Positions 10,136-22,821 of a stretch of DNA of 64,000 bases are shown piece after piece. A program made the position numbers and the translations under genes. Position 1 is the stretch's first letter, and every line of letters starts with the position of its first letter. Below the pieces are notes generated by a model. The model had not been told where the DNA came from. It saw only the letters and a program-made list of their open reading frames with translations, and searched no databases. The stretch comes from Carex sylvatica (lineage: Eukaryota > Streptophyta > Magnoliopsida > Poales > Cyperaceae). The stretch is taken from positions 310,001 to 374,000 of the forward strand of contig CAXKVR010000048.1 of assembly GCA_964058845.1 (NCBI GenBank). The letters run 5' to 3'.

Positions 10136-13100
10136 CACAGTAATGATTCTGGATTTTTTTTTTTAAAAGTCAGGTATTAAATGAAATATAAAATTTAAAT
10201 GTAATGATTATATCAAAACACAAAACTATAATTATGAGGTCACAATAAAATCACCTTTATATATATATACAGTATCGTACCCGTGCGTTACAACGGAAAT
10301 ATATTATAAGATTGAATAGAATACGAAAAGACTTTTTTATTTGACATTCACACAAAATAAAAAAATAAAATAAATGAAAATAAAAGACAAATAAAAAAAA
10401 TAAAAATCCAAATAATAAATAACAATAAAAGAAACAACAACAAATGGAAAAAATGGATCAAATATAACATGATTTTTTTTTATTTTCTCTCAAGTTTAGA
10501 AAGATAGGATTATTTCAATCAGCACAATATCTGTTATTAATCTATTCACAAAGATATAATAGCCCTAAACAAAATCTAGAAAGATATAATTATTTTTATT
10601 TTCATTGTCGAAACTATAAAGGAAAAGGAGAATTAAAACAAAAGAAATGGAGAAATAAGCAAATAATATTAGGAGAAATAAGAAAACCATGTAGCAGTCT
10701 GTGTGGCGAGTATGTGATTTATTTAATTTTAATGTGATAAACCATGTAGCAGTCTGTGTACATGTGGCGAGTATGTTTTTAACTAAATTTTGACTTTTAC
10801 ACATAAAATAGATGTATTTAATCAAAAGAAGACAGATTAAGTGATTGGAGGATTGATATTCAATTCGAAAATTCATCTTTTAATCTCAACATTGGCGGAT
10901 CAAAACAACTTCGTGCATAATATAAGAATGGAGATACAATTTTACTCTTCATTAAGTTAAAAAAAAAACTAAAAACTGATTCTATCATATCTTAACATAA
11001 AACTTTATTTCATTAAAAGTTATGTTAATAAAATATGTTATTTTGTTTGAAATCTATCTATCTCTCACATTTTATTATATGATTTTTTTTTCTGTAAAAG
11101 TTTGATTTATTAAATTAGTAAATAATATGTTGTTTCAATTGTTTGTTTTCGTCAAATCTTAAGGTTTAAAAAAGAAAATAAAATAGTTAAAGATTTTATT
11201 ATATTATGAAAATCTAGATATATACAAATTTATTTTACCGAGCTTCACAAATTTTATTGGCAATTTACTTAAAAAATATTTTGGCAATTACCATTTTTAT
11301 CTTTACTTCTACAAAAGACATTATAAAAAATGAAATGATTATTTATATAAATTGATCATAAAAACATACTGAGTGCAAATGGTCATAAATAATTTTGATA
11401 GCCAAATTATGATTAAAAATCATTATATAGTACAACTTAACACTACAATAAGAAAATTACCTGAATCATGTTAATAAAATTAATAAATTGTTTCACGAAC
11501 AAAAAGAAGATTATCATGATTATCAAACTTCAAATTAAGAAGCTTTTTTTTTTCAAGTTTTCTTCCTGCTAGTTAGGATATTGTTTTTCCATGTATTTAA
11601 TTAATAAATGTAAATTAAATATGGAAACTTAACTAAAATTTTGTACTAACAATTTTAATTAAAATAGACATATAGATTGTATATATTATAAACAATATAT
11701 TTGATTTTGATGTATTATTGATTAAAGCGCGTGAATCATATTATCAAATTTTTTGAATCGATGTGTATTCTATTTTGTAAATTATGTAGTTATATTTTTA
11801 TGAGTTTTAATACATAGCTTAAAACGATCGAGAATTCATTCAAGTAAAATCAATTTTATTTCCTAATCTGTTTTTGTGATGCACAATACTAATTGCATTA
11901 TAAAAATAAGAAATAAAAAATCAAATATGAATAAATCAGAAAGAGTATCTAGTAATTATAGAAATAAAATTATTAATAAATTATCACAATATTCATTACA
12001 TTATAGAAAATAATCGTTGAAAAGATGTAAAAGAAGGTTAATATTGTTCATACATTTAATTTATTTAAGATGTTGTGTTAACATAATTTTTGTGTGTTAG
12101 TATGACTACTCAAACAAGAGTGGCTTACCTTCCAAAATTATCAACCTGAAGAGCCTGATATTTTTTTTAGTACCATTCTTTTTTATTAACACAACATTTT
12201 TAGTACCATTCTATTTTAGAAGTCTAATTTACAATTTTCAGTGTTAAGAGAAATGTTTCTTGCTATACCTGTTTAGTCCTTATTTAGAACCATTTTTATT
12301 AATTAAAATAAGTTAAAATTACACTTAAGGAAATAATTTATTGTATTTTCAATGAAATTGCTAATATTATTTGCTTAAATGGACATCACAGCTTAGGAAT
12401 GATATTTTATTATTTTCATTCATGGGATCAAATAAATTATATAATTGTTTACCAATTGGTAAATAATTTATTGTAAGAGTCGGACTACTATGTTCTTATT
12501 TGTGCATATTTAGTTCATGGTCTATGGTTCTAAACCCAACTTGTAAAATATTTATTGCTTTAACAATCTCTCAGTATAACTCAAGGTGGTGGTGGAGATT
12601 GTACATATGAACCAGATGTTTGTGGTAAAAACTAACAGTGAAGATCATCTCAATTCAGACATATGCAATTGAGCCTAACCTTTGGATGGCAGGGGGTTCC
12701 GTTTTTCTTGTTGTTGTTAATATGATCCATCATACTGGTTTGACAAATGGAGAAATAAAGAAATAATTTAATTGCAAGAATTGAAGATAGTTGTAAAGAG
12801 AAATAAGAAAATATATCGCTTAGAAATTATTCATGATGGACCAATCTGTTGCATGGAATTTGTATACTCGTGTATAATTAATAGTCTAATGGATAAGCAC
12901 TTGCAGGTTGATACACAAATATAAGTATCATGTTTGTGCGTTGCATCAGGACATATTATAAAATAACAAAAAATATATCATACAAAATGACATACTTTTA
13001 TAGAAAACTTAGACTAAATGACAATAACATTCCTTAAATGACAAATAATATTTGTTTGCACAATCTTCATATTAAAAATAAAAAATAAGGCTCCTCATTA

Positions 13101-13260
13101 CCCTCATAAATATTTTCTCATATCATCTAACAAATTATATAATAAAAAATCTTCTCTTCCATAATTCCATACATAGATAATTCTTGACATAATTTATTTT
13201 TTATGCAAAAATTAATAATCTAACAGATATCATGGTTAGAGGAATAAATTATTAATATTT
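10136..13260. other. AT-rich repeat-derived spacer, no gene recognised
   Basis: Very AT-rich. Two places share a GTGCGTTRCA...ACATATTATAA-like motif (near 10275 and 12936), seen in several plant transposon ends. There are also dispersed copies of modules that recur near 15.4 kb. No domain-bearing reading frame was found. Confidence 0.5.
10719..10937. repeat. Dispersed repeat, copy A (copy B at 15409-15622)
   Basis: About 215 bp containing AAACCATGTAGCAGT, GAGTATGTTTTTAA and GCATAATATAAGAATGGAGA recur in the same order and orientation at 15409-15622. A short tandem piece of the same unit lies just before copy A at about 10685-10720. A flanking module (AGAAATAAAGAAATAATTTA) appears before copy B and also at 12752. 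No ends or target duplication could be defined. Confidence 0.7.
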
Positions 13261-15072
13261 TGATGCGCGTAAAGTGTACGCTAAAAAGTTTCAGTACAAT
13301 AAGATGTACCTTTTAAACTTTAAATGCTTTTGAGTCAAATTGCAAGTGCACAATTATATCAAAGTAGTATTTTAGGTATCGATCCACAGAGAGTATGGAA
13401 AATACTTAGTTTTGAACTATAAATAATTAATTTCAGAAAATAATAATAAAGTAAAGTGCAATAAAGTAGAATAAGGGGGGGGATTTGTTTAAGTAATCCT
13501 AAAGTTTGGGTTCAATACTCGTGAATAAGGAATAGTAAACAATAGATGTAAATGAAATGAAAGAAAGAAATATTGGTTTGCTTTCAAGTTGAGAAAATCT
13601 AGGGGTCTTTGGTCTACAATCCCTTGCTAATTCAATCTATTTGGTTTGTTTATATTCATGTTTGATTTAAATGAGGTTTCTAACCTAATATGTTAGCCTA
13701 TTTCAATTAATTATTGATATAAGTATTTTGGTGGGTTGGGTTAATTTTCCTCGAGTTTTAGGGCTGTCACCATCCTAAAGGGATATTTAACAATCACGTT
13801 CACACAAAATACATATCAATACTTAATCAATCTAGGTGTCCAAATTAGGGGTTTGACTTCAGAAATACCTACCTCACCAAACCCTAACTCTAATTTCTGG
13901 AGATCCGGTTTATATCATAGTGTTAATAAGATATCCTATACCTTTATGATTTGATTGATACAGGGTGGATTACTTGACCTATGCTGGAGTTTAATGATTA
14001 AAGCGGAAAAACAGGACATAGCACGATTTCTAGCTACTTTAATTCATTAAACCTAACGTGGTACTTGTAATTTCAAGTATATGAAATCATAAAGAATAAT
14101 TCACAGAAATTACCATTAAATCAAACAATCATAATAAAAACAATATAACCGAATAAATATAATTAAACAAGTTCATGCATGATGACCTAAACCCCTAGAG
14201 AGAGAACTACTCACTCTTGGAGAGATCCATTACAAAAATTGGCAAAGTAAGAAGAAATGAAATAAAAGAAATAATTACACCCTTTGACAAATCAAAGCCC
14301 TCTATCTTGCCGAATCTTGCTCAGAAAATCCTTCTTCTCCTTTCTTGAAAGCTTTCCTTACTCCAGAATTTATCGCTAAGTGTGTGTAAAGAGAGAGAAT
14401 GATGGTGTGTTGGTTCCTGTCAGAGATTGAATGATCCTTGAATGGGAAATGACTCTCTCTTTTATAGCCAAGGATTATGCCCGATTTAGAGGCTAGAAGG
14501 TGGGGTTAGTGGGTGCTCTGTTTTGCATTACTTCCCTGGCAAGTATGTGTATTTCTGGCAGTAAAAACGCGTCCATAAAGCGCCAAAAATAGAAAAACTG
14601 TCAAACCGGGCAGTTATTGGCTTTCTGCGGGTCCAGTGCGGATGGATGACCCGCACTGGGACAAGTTTCCTTTTTTAACTTCTGCAATTTTATCTGGGTG
14701 CGGATGGCACTGCGGATGGATGACCCGCACTGCGGGTGGAATCTGTTCTTCTGAAGTTGCTGAATTTTGGCCAAGTCCTGAATGCGGCTGGGCTCATCCG
14801 CACTGGCCTCAGTGCGTCCGCACTAGGCTCGGACTTTTCCTCTGCGCCGCGAGTGCGGCTGGATTGATCCGCAGTGCGGGTGGTTGATCCGCACTGGGGG
14901 GTATTTTTGCTATTTTGCATTATTTCCTGCATATAAAAGCCAAATAACCGCAGTAGCTTGATTCTAGGTATATTTTAATCACTTTATATTATAAATACAA
15001 GATAATTGGTGTTATTTCATGATGAAATATAGATCAAATGTGTATATAATTTATGCTTATTATATTTTAGCA
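13261..15072 (-). mobile_element. Athila-like LTR in reverse orientation, probably solo
   Basis: Read on the minus strand, the segment ends with ACTGAAACTTTTTAGCGTAC...CGCATCA. This parallels the 3' end of the Athila LTRs at 26.6-33.5 kb (ACTGAAACTTTTTGCATACA...GTGAACA). It also shares the GGTATCGATCC block seen there. A TATA box, GGCTATAAAAGAGAG, lies on the minus strand at about 14454-14468. The left boundary at 13261 (TGATGCGCG) is fairly clear. The right boundary is a guess at a CA near 15072, and no target duplication was found. No protein-coding region or primer-binding site is present. Confidence 0.5.
14627..14897. repeat. GC-rich array of CCGCACTG / CAGTGCGG motifs inside the LTR
   Basis: Short motifs such as GTGCGGATGGATGACCCGCA and its inverse are repeated about ten times in both orientations within 270 bp. 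This makes a GC-rich, self-complementary island in an otherwise AT-rich LTR. The Athila LTRs further on carry an analogous island (GCGGGCCGAGTCACACCTGG...) at the corresponding place. Confidence 0.7.
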
Positions 15073-15408
15073 TGAAAGTAAAATTAATGTTTCTGAATAG
15101 AGAATAAAAGTGAAATAATTTTTTATCTAAAACTTATAACAAACAACAGTTTGACAATTTACAAACGGTCAATGAATCAAACACAAACCTGATCAATTCA
15201 AAAAAAGTGAAAGAAAATGTCTTGAGACCTCCACTCCAATATGATTTTCACTTTCTGATTTTTCTGGCTTAGCTGTTTTGCTCCTCCGATTCACTTTCCT
15301 TTATTTTCTCCTCCGATTAACTTCCCTGTTTAGAAATAAAAAAATAATTTAATTATAAGAATTTAAGATAATTGTAAAGAGAAATAAAGAAACGGATCGG
15401 TAGGAATT

Positions 15409-15622
15409 TATTCAAATTTAATATGATAAACCATGTAGCAGTTTGTGTGGTGAGTATATTTTTAATTAAATTTAGATCTCTACACATAAAATAGAGATGT
15501 ATTTAATTAAAAGAAGATAAATTATGTAATTGGAGGGTTGATATTTAATTTGAAAATTCATCTTTCAATCTCAGTCATTCATGAATCATGACAACTACGT
15601 GCATAATATAAGAATGGAGATA
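15409..15622. repeat. Dispersed repeat, copy B (copy A at 10719-10937)
   Basis: This is the second copy of the repeat described at 10719-10937, in the same orientation and diverged by scattered substitutions and small indels. Confidence 0.7.
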
Positions 15623-16033
15623 TATATAGTTGTCGGTTTATAGATATGAGTTATATTAAGAAAAATATTTCTGTAACAATAAAATATTTACATTCATATT
15701 TTTCTGAATAAAATTGGGGCTTAAACCCCAAATCCGGCGCCAATGATGGCATACTTTTATACGTCATGTGCACAGTCGTCTGCCTACTGAAAACCACACG
15801 ACGAAAAGAAATGCTTTGTGAAAGGCATCATCTTATCCCCACATCCAAACATGGTAATAAAGAATGCTTATTCTTTTTATTATTATTATTATTTACTGCT
15901 AGCGCAGTATAGAAATTCAGTTTTGTCAAATCAACTTTTCTTTATGCAATGTTAACAATAAGTAATGTTTCTTCAGTCAATTTATCTCTGTTTATAATTA
16001 TCTTTTCTCTCTTAATATATAAGAAATATATAA
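15623..16033. other. Spacer, no gene recognised
   Basis: No coding, RNA or structured feature was recognised. Confidence 0.5.
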
Positions 16034-16418
16034 TAGTATATAAACATATCGGTGTCACATGATACTAACTTTAAAATTGATTCAATAGATTTTAAACGGC
16101 TAATCTAAACCATTCAAAATAATTTACTTCATGAGTGATGTGTTTACATAAATTTTTTTTATATTTTCGAGTTATTTAGTATCAAATCAAGCGGTAAAAA
16201 TATTGAAAAATAAATGTATTAAAATTAACTTAAAAACTCACACATTTGACCGCTTGACTTGATACCAAATAAATTCTAAAGGTTATAAATTTTACATGTA
16301 AACGCACAACTAATGAAGTAGATCGGTTTGAACGGTTTGGATTCACCGTTTGAAATCGATTCGATAGATTTTGGAGTTGGTGTTATATAGACTGAAATGA
16401 CACTGATGTTATACTAGC
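16034..16418. mobile_element. Hairpin element E9 (second hairpin family)
   Basis: A long imperfect palindrome. The outer tips read ATATCGGTGTCA at the left and TGACACTGATGTTATACTAG at the right. The inner arms carry ATCAAGCGGTAAAAATATT and the reverse-complement block TTTGACCGCTTGAC around a centre near 16225. The same family, tips included, is at 59052-59459. The element at 41516-41939 has the same inner arms but different tips. Confidence 0.75.
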
Positions 16419-17329
16419 CAGACTCTATGCATATGTTTTATGATTAAAAGATAAATTATGAATTGAATATCAACTCTTCGATAAAATAATCTACCTTTTT
16501 ATTTATTCTATGTATTTTTTATGTTCTTATATGTGTAGAATTCTAAATTTATACACGTACTCACTACATTATTTGATTGTCAGATACTCGATTTTCATAT
16601 TGGTCCTGATTTCTTTCTATTTATTAAATGTCATTTACAAAAAATTGGATTGATCGGTCATATTTTCATTTATGTCATCACTAATTATTTACTTGTTTTA
16701 TTTAACTAAGTTGAATCTTATCAGTCTAAAACAAGAGAATAATTAATATTAGCTAGTTTAACTTGTTTTGCAACATTCACAAGAGAGAGGGGTGCACGAC
16801 CTACACCTTTCTTTTTTTACAAAAACAAAAACTAACACCTATCTAAATTTATGTAATGTGTCTTAACTTAACATTTTATAAATAAAATATAAATTTGAAA
16901 TTTAAATGAGTATTTTTGTCAGTTACTATTCTATTAGCCAAAAAAAAAAAATGATGCCTCAGGAGTATATATCAAAATATAGTTTATCGGAAGTTCTTAA
17001 ACGAGTAATAAGGTATGAGTCATATTACTTTAATATTTCTAATTTTATTATATATTTTCAATTGTAGCAATTTAATATTTATTTTATCTTTTACATATGC
17101 AAGGTGTATAATATACCTACTATTATGATCATATCTTCAATTTCCATTAAGTCAATTTTTTATTGGACTTTATTATACAAATTGACTTTTCATTTATAAT
17201 TTGGATTTAGAACCAATCTATTTTAAATATCATTCATGAATATTGTTAACTAATTATTTTTTATTAGTCTAACTTTTTATCAAAATATATCATTTTCTAT
17301 GAGATTTTTTTCCTGTTCCAACACACGAC
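16419..17329. other. AT-rich spacer, no gene recognised
   Basis: No domain-bearing frame, RNA gene or clear repeat was recognised. Confidence 0.5.
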
Positions 17330-17337
17330 CATGATAC

Positions 17338-17881
17338 TAGAGGTTTGCAAATATCCGGGTCGGGCGGCCCGTGCCCGAGCCCGGGTATGAGTCGGGTAAA
17401 CGGGTACGCGGGTACGGGCATAAAACGGGTAGGGTACGGTTATTTGGTTTAAAACCCGGGCAAACTCGGCCCGAATTACCCCCATACCCACCCGACCCGA
17501 CCCACCCGACCCGACCCACTCGACCCGACCCACCCGACCCGACCCACCCGACCCGACCCGACCCGTACCCATACCCGACCCGTTAAAAATTCAATTTTTT
17601 TTTAAATTTCGAATTTGCCACCGGTTCAACAGAAAAACAGAAAAAAAAAAAAAAACCAAACCGGACTGAAAACAGAGGAAAAAAAAAAACCGGACCGGGT
17701 ACCCTACCCGGACCGCCCTACCCGTCAAGGGTACCACGGGCACGAGTATAAAACGGGTAAGGTACGGATTTTAAAAAAAAATCCGTAATACCCGTACCCG
17801 ACCCATACCCGTATCCGACCCGAGTATACCCTACCCGCCCGTACCCTACCCGCCCGTACCCTACCCGTTAGCAAACCCCTA
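17338..17881. mobile_element. hAT-type MITE, 544 bp, with 8-bp target duplication CATGATAC
   Basis: The element starts TAGAGGTTTGCAAA and ends GCAAACCCCTA (inverse TAGGGGTTTGC). CATGATAC flanks it exactly (17330-17337 and 17882-17889). Eight-bp duplications and TAGGG-type short terminal inverted repeats are characteristic of the hAT superfamily. The inside is built of CCCGACC / GGGTACGG-type G-rich repeats and A tracts. Apparent open frames (Gly-Arg-Val, Pro-Asp-Pro) are simple-sequence artefacts. A second copy in inverted orientation is at 57603-58133. Confidence 0.9.
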
Positions 17882-17889
17882 CATGATAC

Positions 17890-18693
17890 TAGTTTTTTTA
17901 TTATAAAAAAGGTCAAGTACCTCTACTTTTAGTGTTTTCGTTGGGCTTCTATTTTCAAAACTTTAATTAATAACACAGTATTTAATTCGAATATCAAAAT
18001 AAATTCATTGTATGTTATATGTATCATTTTTTCTACAAACACCTAAACATTAATTATACCATTGCAACTTTATTTTGATTGAGATCAAGAGTTTACAGAA
18101 ACATATTGATATGAATAATTTACACGCCATTGAATTTTAAACTTATTGATTTCTATCAAAATCAAAAAGTTATAATAAGTTTTATGTGTTTGTAAAATTA
18201 ATAAATATATCACATATTTAACTGTTTTATTTTATTATTAATTGTCCTTCTAAAATTTTTGTTATTAAGAAATAAAAAATAAAAAATTATATAAACATGT
18301 GTAGGGTTAAGACATTTTAACTACTTTCTTTAATTGCATACTAAAATACCGTATACCACCACTTAGCCGCCATCTGCAATCAGGAATCTCAGCTTTTGCT
18401 GTCCAAATTAAAATCAACTATATATCTAAACCTTTATCAAATTATATTACATCTTTCGGCACGTTCTTTATCTACGTACGTCTACATCAAACTAATTTTT
18501 ACACTAATTTTACCAAAAGAAGGAAAAAAAAAAATTCCATCTGTATCAACTAGAAACTTTGGAGCAGTCTGTATTCAGCTGGACACACCCATTATTACAG
18601 TCCCATTCAGCTTATCAGATTACCTTAAAAATTTAATAAAAGAGCCCCGAAATGCGTTCCAAAATCTCTAAACCCAATATAAATTTTGCCCAT
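17890..18693. other. Spacer, no gene recognised
   Basis: No coding or RNA feature was recognised. A frame of about 90 codons near 18.4-18.7 kb has no motif and is probably chance. Confidence 0.5.
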
Positions 18694-18702
18694 CTAGAAT
18701 AT

Positions 18703-20919
18703 TCGAAATTTGTTTAGTTACAACAGTAATAATTTAAAATTAATTAGTTACTATCCTAAATTTCAAAAAAAAAAAAAAAAAAAAACACCCACGCAAGCTC
18801 AATTCGTGCAGCGTGTGCACTATTTCTTTTTAGTTGTGTTGTGTTTGAAATTTCTGTACTAAGTTATTTTCTTGTTTTATTATGTTTTATTATGTGGTGT
18901 TTAGAATTATATGTTGTATCAAATTAAATAGAGAAATTGTAGAAAACAAACGCACATGTTTAACAAATAAAAAATTGTACTAAGTTTGTGATGAAGCCAA
19001 AACATATAGCGAAAATCACTATCTTTTCTTTCAGAAAATGGCGACAAGCAAATGCAAAGTAGTCATTTTTCTAAATTATTTACCGCAAACATGTTTTTAA
19101 TTAGGTATTTTTGGTAGGTTTTAGAAAAAGTTATATTTAATTATTAGGGCAAAATCAGAGCAAAAATATTGTATTTAGGCAATTTCTGAAAATGACATCT
19201 AAATCAGACATTACATGGAGCATGCAAACACCTTACACGAAGTGCATAACATGCGAAATGGTGAAATATCAAGAAAATCGGCTAAGTCATAATCTGTGCG
19301 GCATATCCTTAAGCCGCACGATCTGTGGACTTTCTGTTGGGCCTTCTAGAAGAACACATTTTTCTGACGAGCATTCTAGAAGAACACGCTTTTCTGAAGG
19401 GTCACACTATTTTTGGAAGATCATGGGTGGACCCCATGTCCCCCATGATCTCCACTATCTCCACAACCTTATCTACTCACCTAGGAAGACTATAAATACC
19501 CATCTTGTATTTTAATTTAGTGTGTATGTTTTATTAGTGTAAGTCCAGACGATAGGCTAGCTACCCTCATGTTAGGTTAGATTAGAGAGTTACTAAGAGA
19601 GAGAAGGGTAGCTATTAGAGCAAGGCGAGAAGGCAACATCTAAGGAGGCGAAGGTTCTTCCATCTCTACGAGGGTTGTACTTTATGTTCTGCCATGACTC
19701 TAAGTAGTTAAGCTTCTCATCTCTAGGGCAAGGGTTGAACTTGAATTCTTGATTATGTTTAATATATATTTATGATTTGTTTATGTTATGTTTGAGTTTC
19801 TTTCTATACTTTGAATTATTTTTCATCAAGTCCTTGCATACATAGTTATGTCTACTATATGTCAATATCCTTCACATACCAATAGGTGCATAGTCATTAC
19901 ATTCTTGTGTGAGAAGGATAGTATTGTAAGTACTAACACTTCGACTAACGAGGCTTGACAATGGTTCAAAGACTAGGGTTAGAACCCCCAGTTGGCTCCC
20001 TTAGCAGGATAGCGTAGATTGTAATTTAGATTATACAAGGAGATACTTAGTTTCAGTATGGTCTTTGGGATATTTTAATTGTGGGGTACAATAGGGAATG
20101 ATCAATTATCTTTGTGTGAGAAGGATAATTGCACACCTAGAATACTTAGTATTGATAGCCCAAAAGCCGATCGAAAGATCGAAAAATCCTTCAAAGCGCA
20201 TAAGAAAATATCCTGAATATCCTGCGGGTAGTGACAGTGCGCATGTAGGGTAATATGTGGGACAATCTATGCCGCACACGGCAGTGACAGTGCTGTATGC
20301 GAGATAGAGAGAAGTCTGAATTTATATTTGCATAATTAGAAGGATAATAAACCTGAACCTTAGAGACTCTCTATTTAATTATTTAAATTAGCACTTATAT
20401 TCAATTAGCAGCACCACATCAAAACTATAAAAATCCGTATAAATCAACCAATCTAAACTAGTTCATATTGTAATAATCTAATACACTATTCATGTCGATT
20501 GACACCCCAATCTATACTACGCGGTAGGATTATGCGCTTGTAATCCGATAGCAAGTAGAAATTAGAGTTAAAAGGTATATTATTTTATTCTAAAAGTAGT
20601 AGTTACGATTTGACTCATCAGTTTGACCTAAAAATCACTAAAATAAATTATACACACAATCTAAGCAGCGTTTTGTACTAATTAAGTCAGTGCACAAATT
20701 ACTACGAATTATACGCACAATATGATCAATGTTTTATACTACAAATTATACGCACAACATAACATAACTAAAAAAAAGTTGATGCGCAAACTGGACTTGC
20801 ACACCGGATCTATTTGGTGCGTGAACTGAGATTGCATAGATGGTAAAAACTCAATTTTGTTGTAATCAATCATAAGTAATTTATTTCGAATTATTATGAT
20901 GCTAACTAAAAAATTTCGG
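18703..20919. mobile_element. Long-TIR Mutator-like MITE (copy E13), split by a solo LTR
   Basis: The outer ends read TCGAAATTTGTTTAGTTA at the left and TAACTAAAAAATTTCGG at the right, and are inverse of each other. Imperfect 9-bp flanks CTAGAATAT / CTAAAAAAT (7 of 9) match a Mutator-type duplication. The inner sequence matches the related copies at 22822-23540 and 58152-59814. That alignment is interrupted exactly at 18988/20626, where the solo LTR lies. The left half is more diverged and has gained an A(21) run near 18764. Confidence 0.75.
18989..20620 (+). mobile_element. Solo LTR, 1632 bp, with 5-bp target duplication GTTTG
   Basis: The segment begins TGATGA and ends TCATCA (inverse termini). 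It is flanked by GTTTG at 18984-18988 and 20621-20625. A TATA box (TATAAATACC, 19491-19500) sits inside. There is no primer-binding site, polypurine tract or protein domain, so a solo LTR left by LTR-LTR recombination is the simplest reading. It interrupts the MITE E13, and removing it restores the alignment of that element with its relatives. Confidence 0.85.
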
Positions 20920-21069
20920 CTAAAAAATAGATGTTAAGATCAACCTTAAATCAGACCAAAAATCGGATCGTTACAAATAGACTAACAAAAGCCTTGTTAA
21001 TATTAAAAAGATTATCAAGTCTCAAATTGTCAAAATTTTCAAATATAACCCTATGCAAAAAACCACTGA

Positions 21070-22010
21070 TCCTGTGAAATTGATATTTATATGGACAGCA
21101 ATGACAAATGGCGGGCCTCCAAGACTGGAGCCGCCATTTGTCATTGCGGCCCCGCAAAAACCCTAAAGAAACCCAAAAAATTCAAATGTTTCGTTGTTTT
21201 TAATTTATTTGTTTAATAATTTTCAAAAAATAGAACGAACAATTAATAATTTGAATATGTTAGAAAGCACATCAAACAAAATAGATAAAATGTCTTATAA
21301 TTTAGATGTACTAGAAGGACTCCGAAATATTTTTCGGTAGGATTTTTTCCAACTGTAAAAAAAAAAAAAATTATTTCTTAGTGTGTTACTGGAAAAAAAA
21401 AAAAATTAGATCTGAATTATTGATTCCGGTTCAAAAATCACTTCTAAGTAAATAAAAAATTCTCGTAATCCTTCTAGTACATTCAAATTGAAAGATACTT
21501 CATCTATTTTTGAAAAATAAATATCTGATTTGACTTTTGTAATGATGGCGAGGAACTTTTTTTTTCAAAATAGATAGAATACCTTAGAATTTGAATGTAC
21601 TAAAAGAATCACGATAATTTATTTATTTATTTAGAAGTGACTTTTGAATCGGAATCAATAATTTAGATCCCAAACATTTTTATTTTTTTTCAATAACGCA
21701 CCAAAAAATAGATTAATTTTTTTGGCAACCGGAAAAAATCCTACTTGAAAAATATTTCGGAATTCTTCTAGTACATCTAAATTATAAGATATTTTATCTA
21801 TTTTGTTTGATGTTCTTTCTAATATATTCAAATTATTAATTGTTCTTTCTATTTTTAAATTTATTAAACAAATCAATTAAAAACAACAAAATATTTGAAT
21901 TTTTTGGGTTTTTTTTGTGAGCTGCAATGACAAATGGTGGTCCTGATCAGTGGATGCCGCTAGTTATCGTTGCAATCCGAGTAAATATCAAATTTTACGA
22001 AAACAATAGT
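21070..22010. mobile_element. Large palindromic element E14 (about 940 bp) with hairpin tips
   Basis: The arms are complementary around a centre near 21535. Left CTTATAATTTAGATGTACTA pairs with right TAGTACATCTAAATTATAAG, and TTCAAATG / CAAATATTTGAA-type blocks pair further out. Each tip holds a second, smaller hairpin. At 21091-21140 it is perfect, with 17-bp arms (GCAATGACAAATGGCGG and its inverse). At 21926-21976 it is a degenerate copy. TTGATATTTA and TAAATATCAA extend the palindrome outward. No reading frame of note and no target duplication could be defined. Confidence 0.75.
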
Positions 22011-22812
22011 CTTTTGATTTTTTTTTTTTTTTTTTTTGTTGAGAGTAGATTTAAAATTTCGGCCCAAATTATAATTTTCTCACCTCCAAATCAGAAAGTA
22101 GCCGAAATAAACTTTTACGCATATCCTACATTAATTAATTAATTCCTTACCATTCTCTCTCTTTATACACACTGTTCTGGAGCAGTCTCTGTGTTCATGA
22201 TTCAGGACATGGAATTGGACTCAAGAGGAGGGCCCCCAGGACCCGCGCCTCCGCTCATTACACCAAAGCAAATCTTCTCTCTCTCTCTTGTCACTTGCAG
22301 AGCTAATTGAATCTCCTCTTCTTTTCTTTTCTTTTTTATCTTTGGAGTTAATTTTGTGTTGAGGGAGAGGAGCATCCGAGCATGCGTCTGAACAATGTTG
22401 TACTTGGTGCCCTACCTACGTACAGAGCTTTATGTCTCATAACGGGAGCAGGGAAACGTGTCCTGATATGTGGTGGATCATTTTGTGTCGAAGGCCGATT
22501 GGGTGTGTATTCAACTAGATATCTATTCTAATAAGAAAACAAGAAAATAAGCTAGCTGAAAAAGATAGTCATAATTGATTTTATCTTGTTGCATTGCTTG
22601 CTCCAAATCCAATCATCGCGCATACCTTCAATTAATTTTGGCTTTCATAGACCCCCTCGCATGTAGTGAATCTCTACCTGAGAGTGCAATTAAAATAATT
22701 GCAATTAAATTTTCATACTATTTAACTCTGGCATGAATCTCAAAATAAATTCCTTACAATAGCCTTTTTTTTATACGGCTGAAATTAAATTCAGATTATT
22801 CTTTTCTAATTA
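22011..22812. other. Spacer with a gene-like but unassigned stretch
   Basis: 22190-22520 is somewhat more GC-rich than its surroundings and has a (CT)n tract near 22275. No frame carries a recognisable domain, and no RNA fold was recognised. Confidence 0.4.
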
Positions 22813-22821
22813 TATTCTCAA

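Noticed and set aside
17297..17586. Gly/Arg/Val- and Pro/Asp-rich frames over GGGTCGGG repeats (also 57610-58134)
   Set aside because: They lie inside hAT MITEs defined by target duplications and come from simple G-rich repeats.
21091..21140. Perfect 17-bp hairpin as a microRNA precursor
   Set aside because: It is the tip of a large foldback element with a second copy at the other end, the arms are short for a plant precursor, and no known miRNA sequence was recognised.
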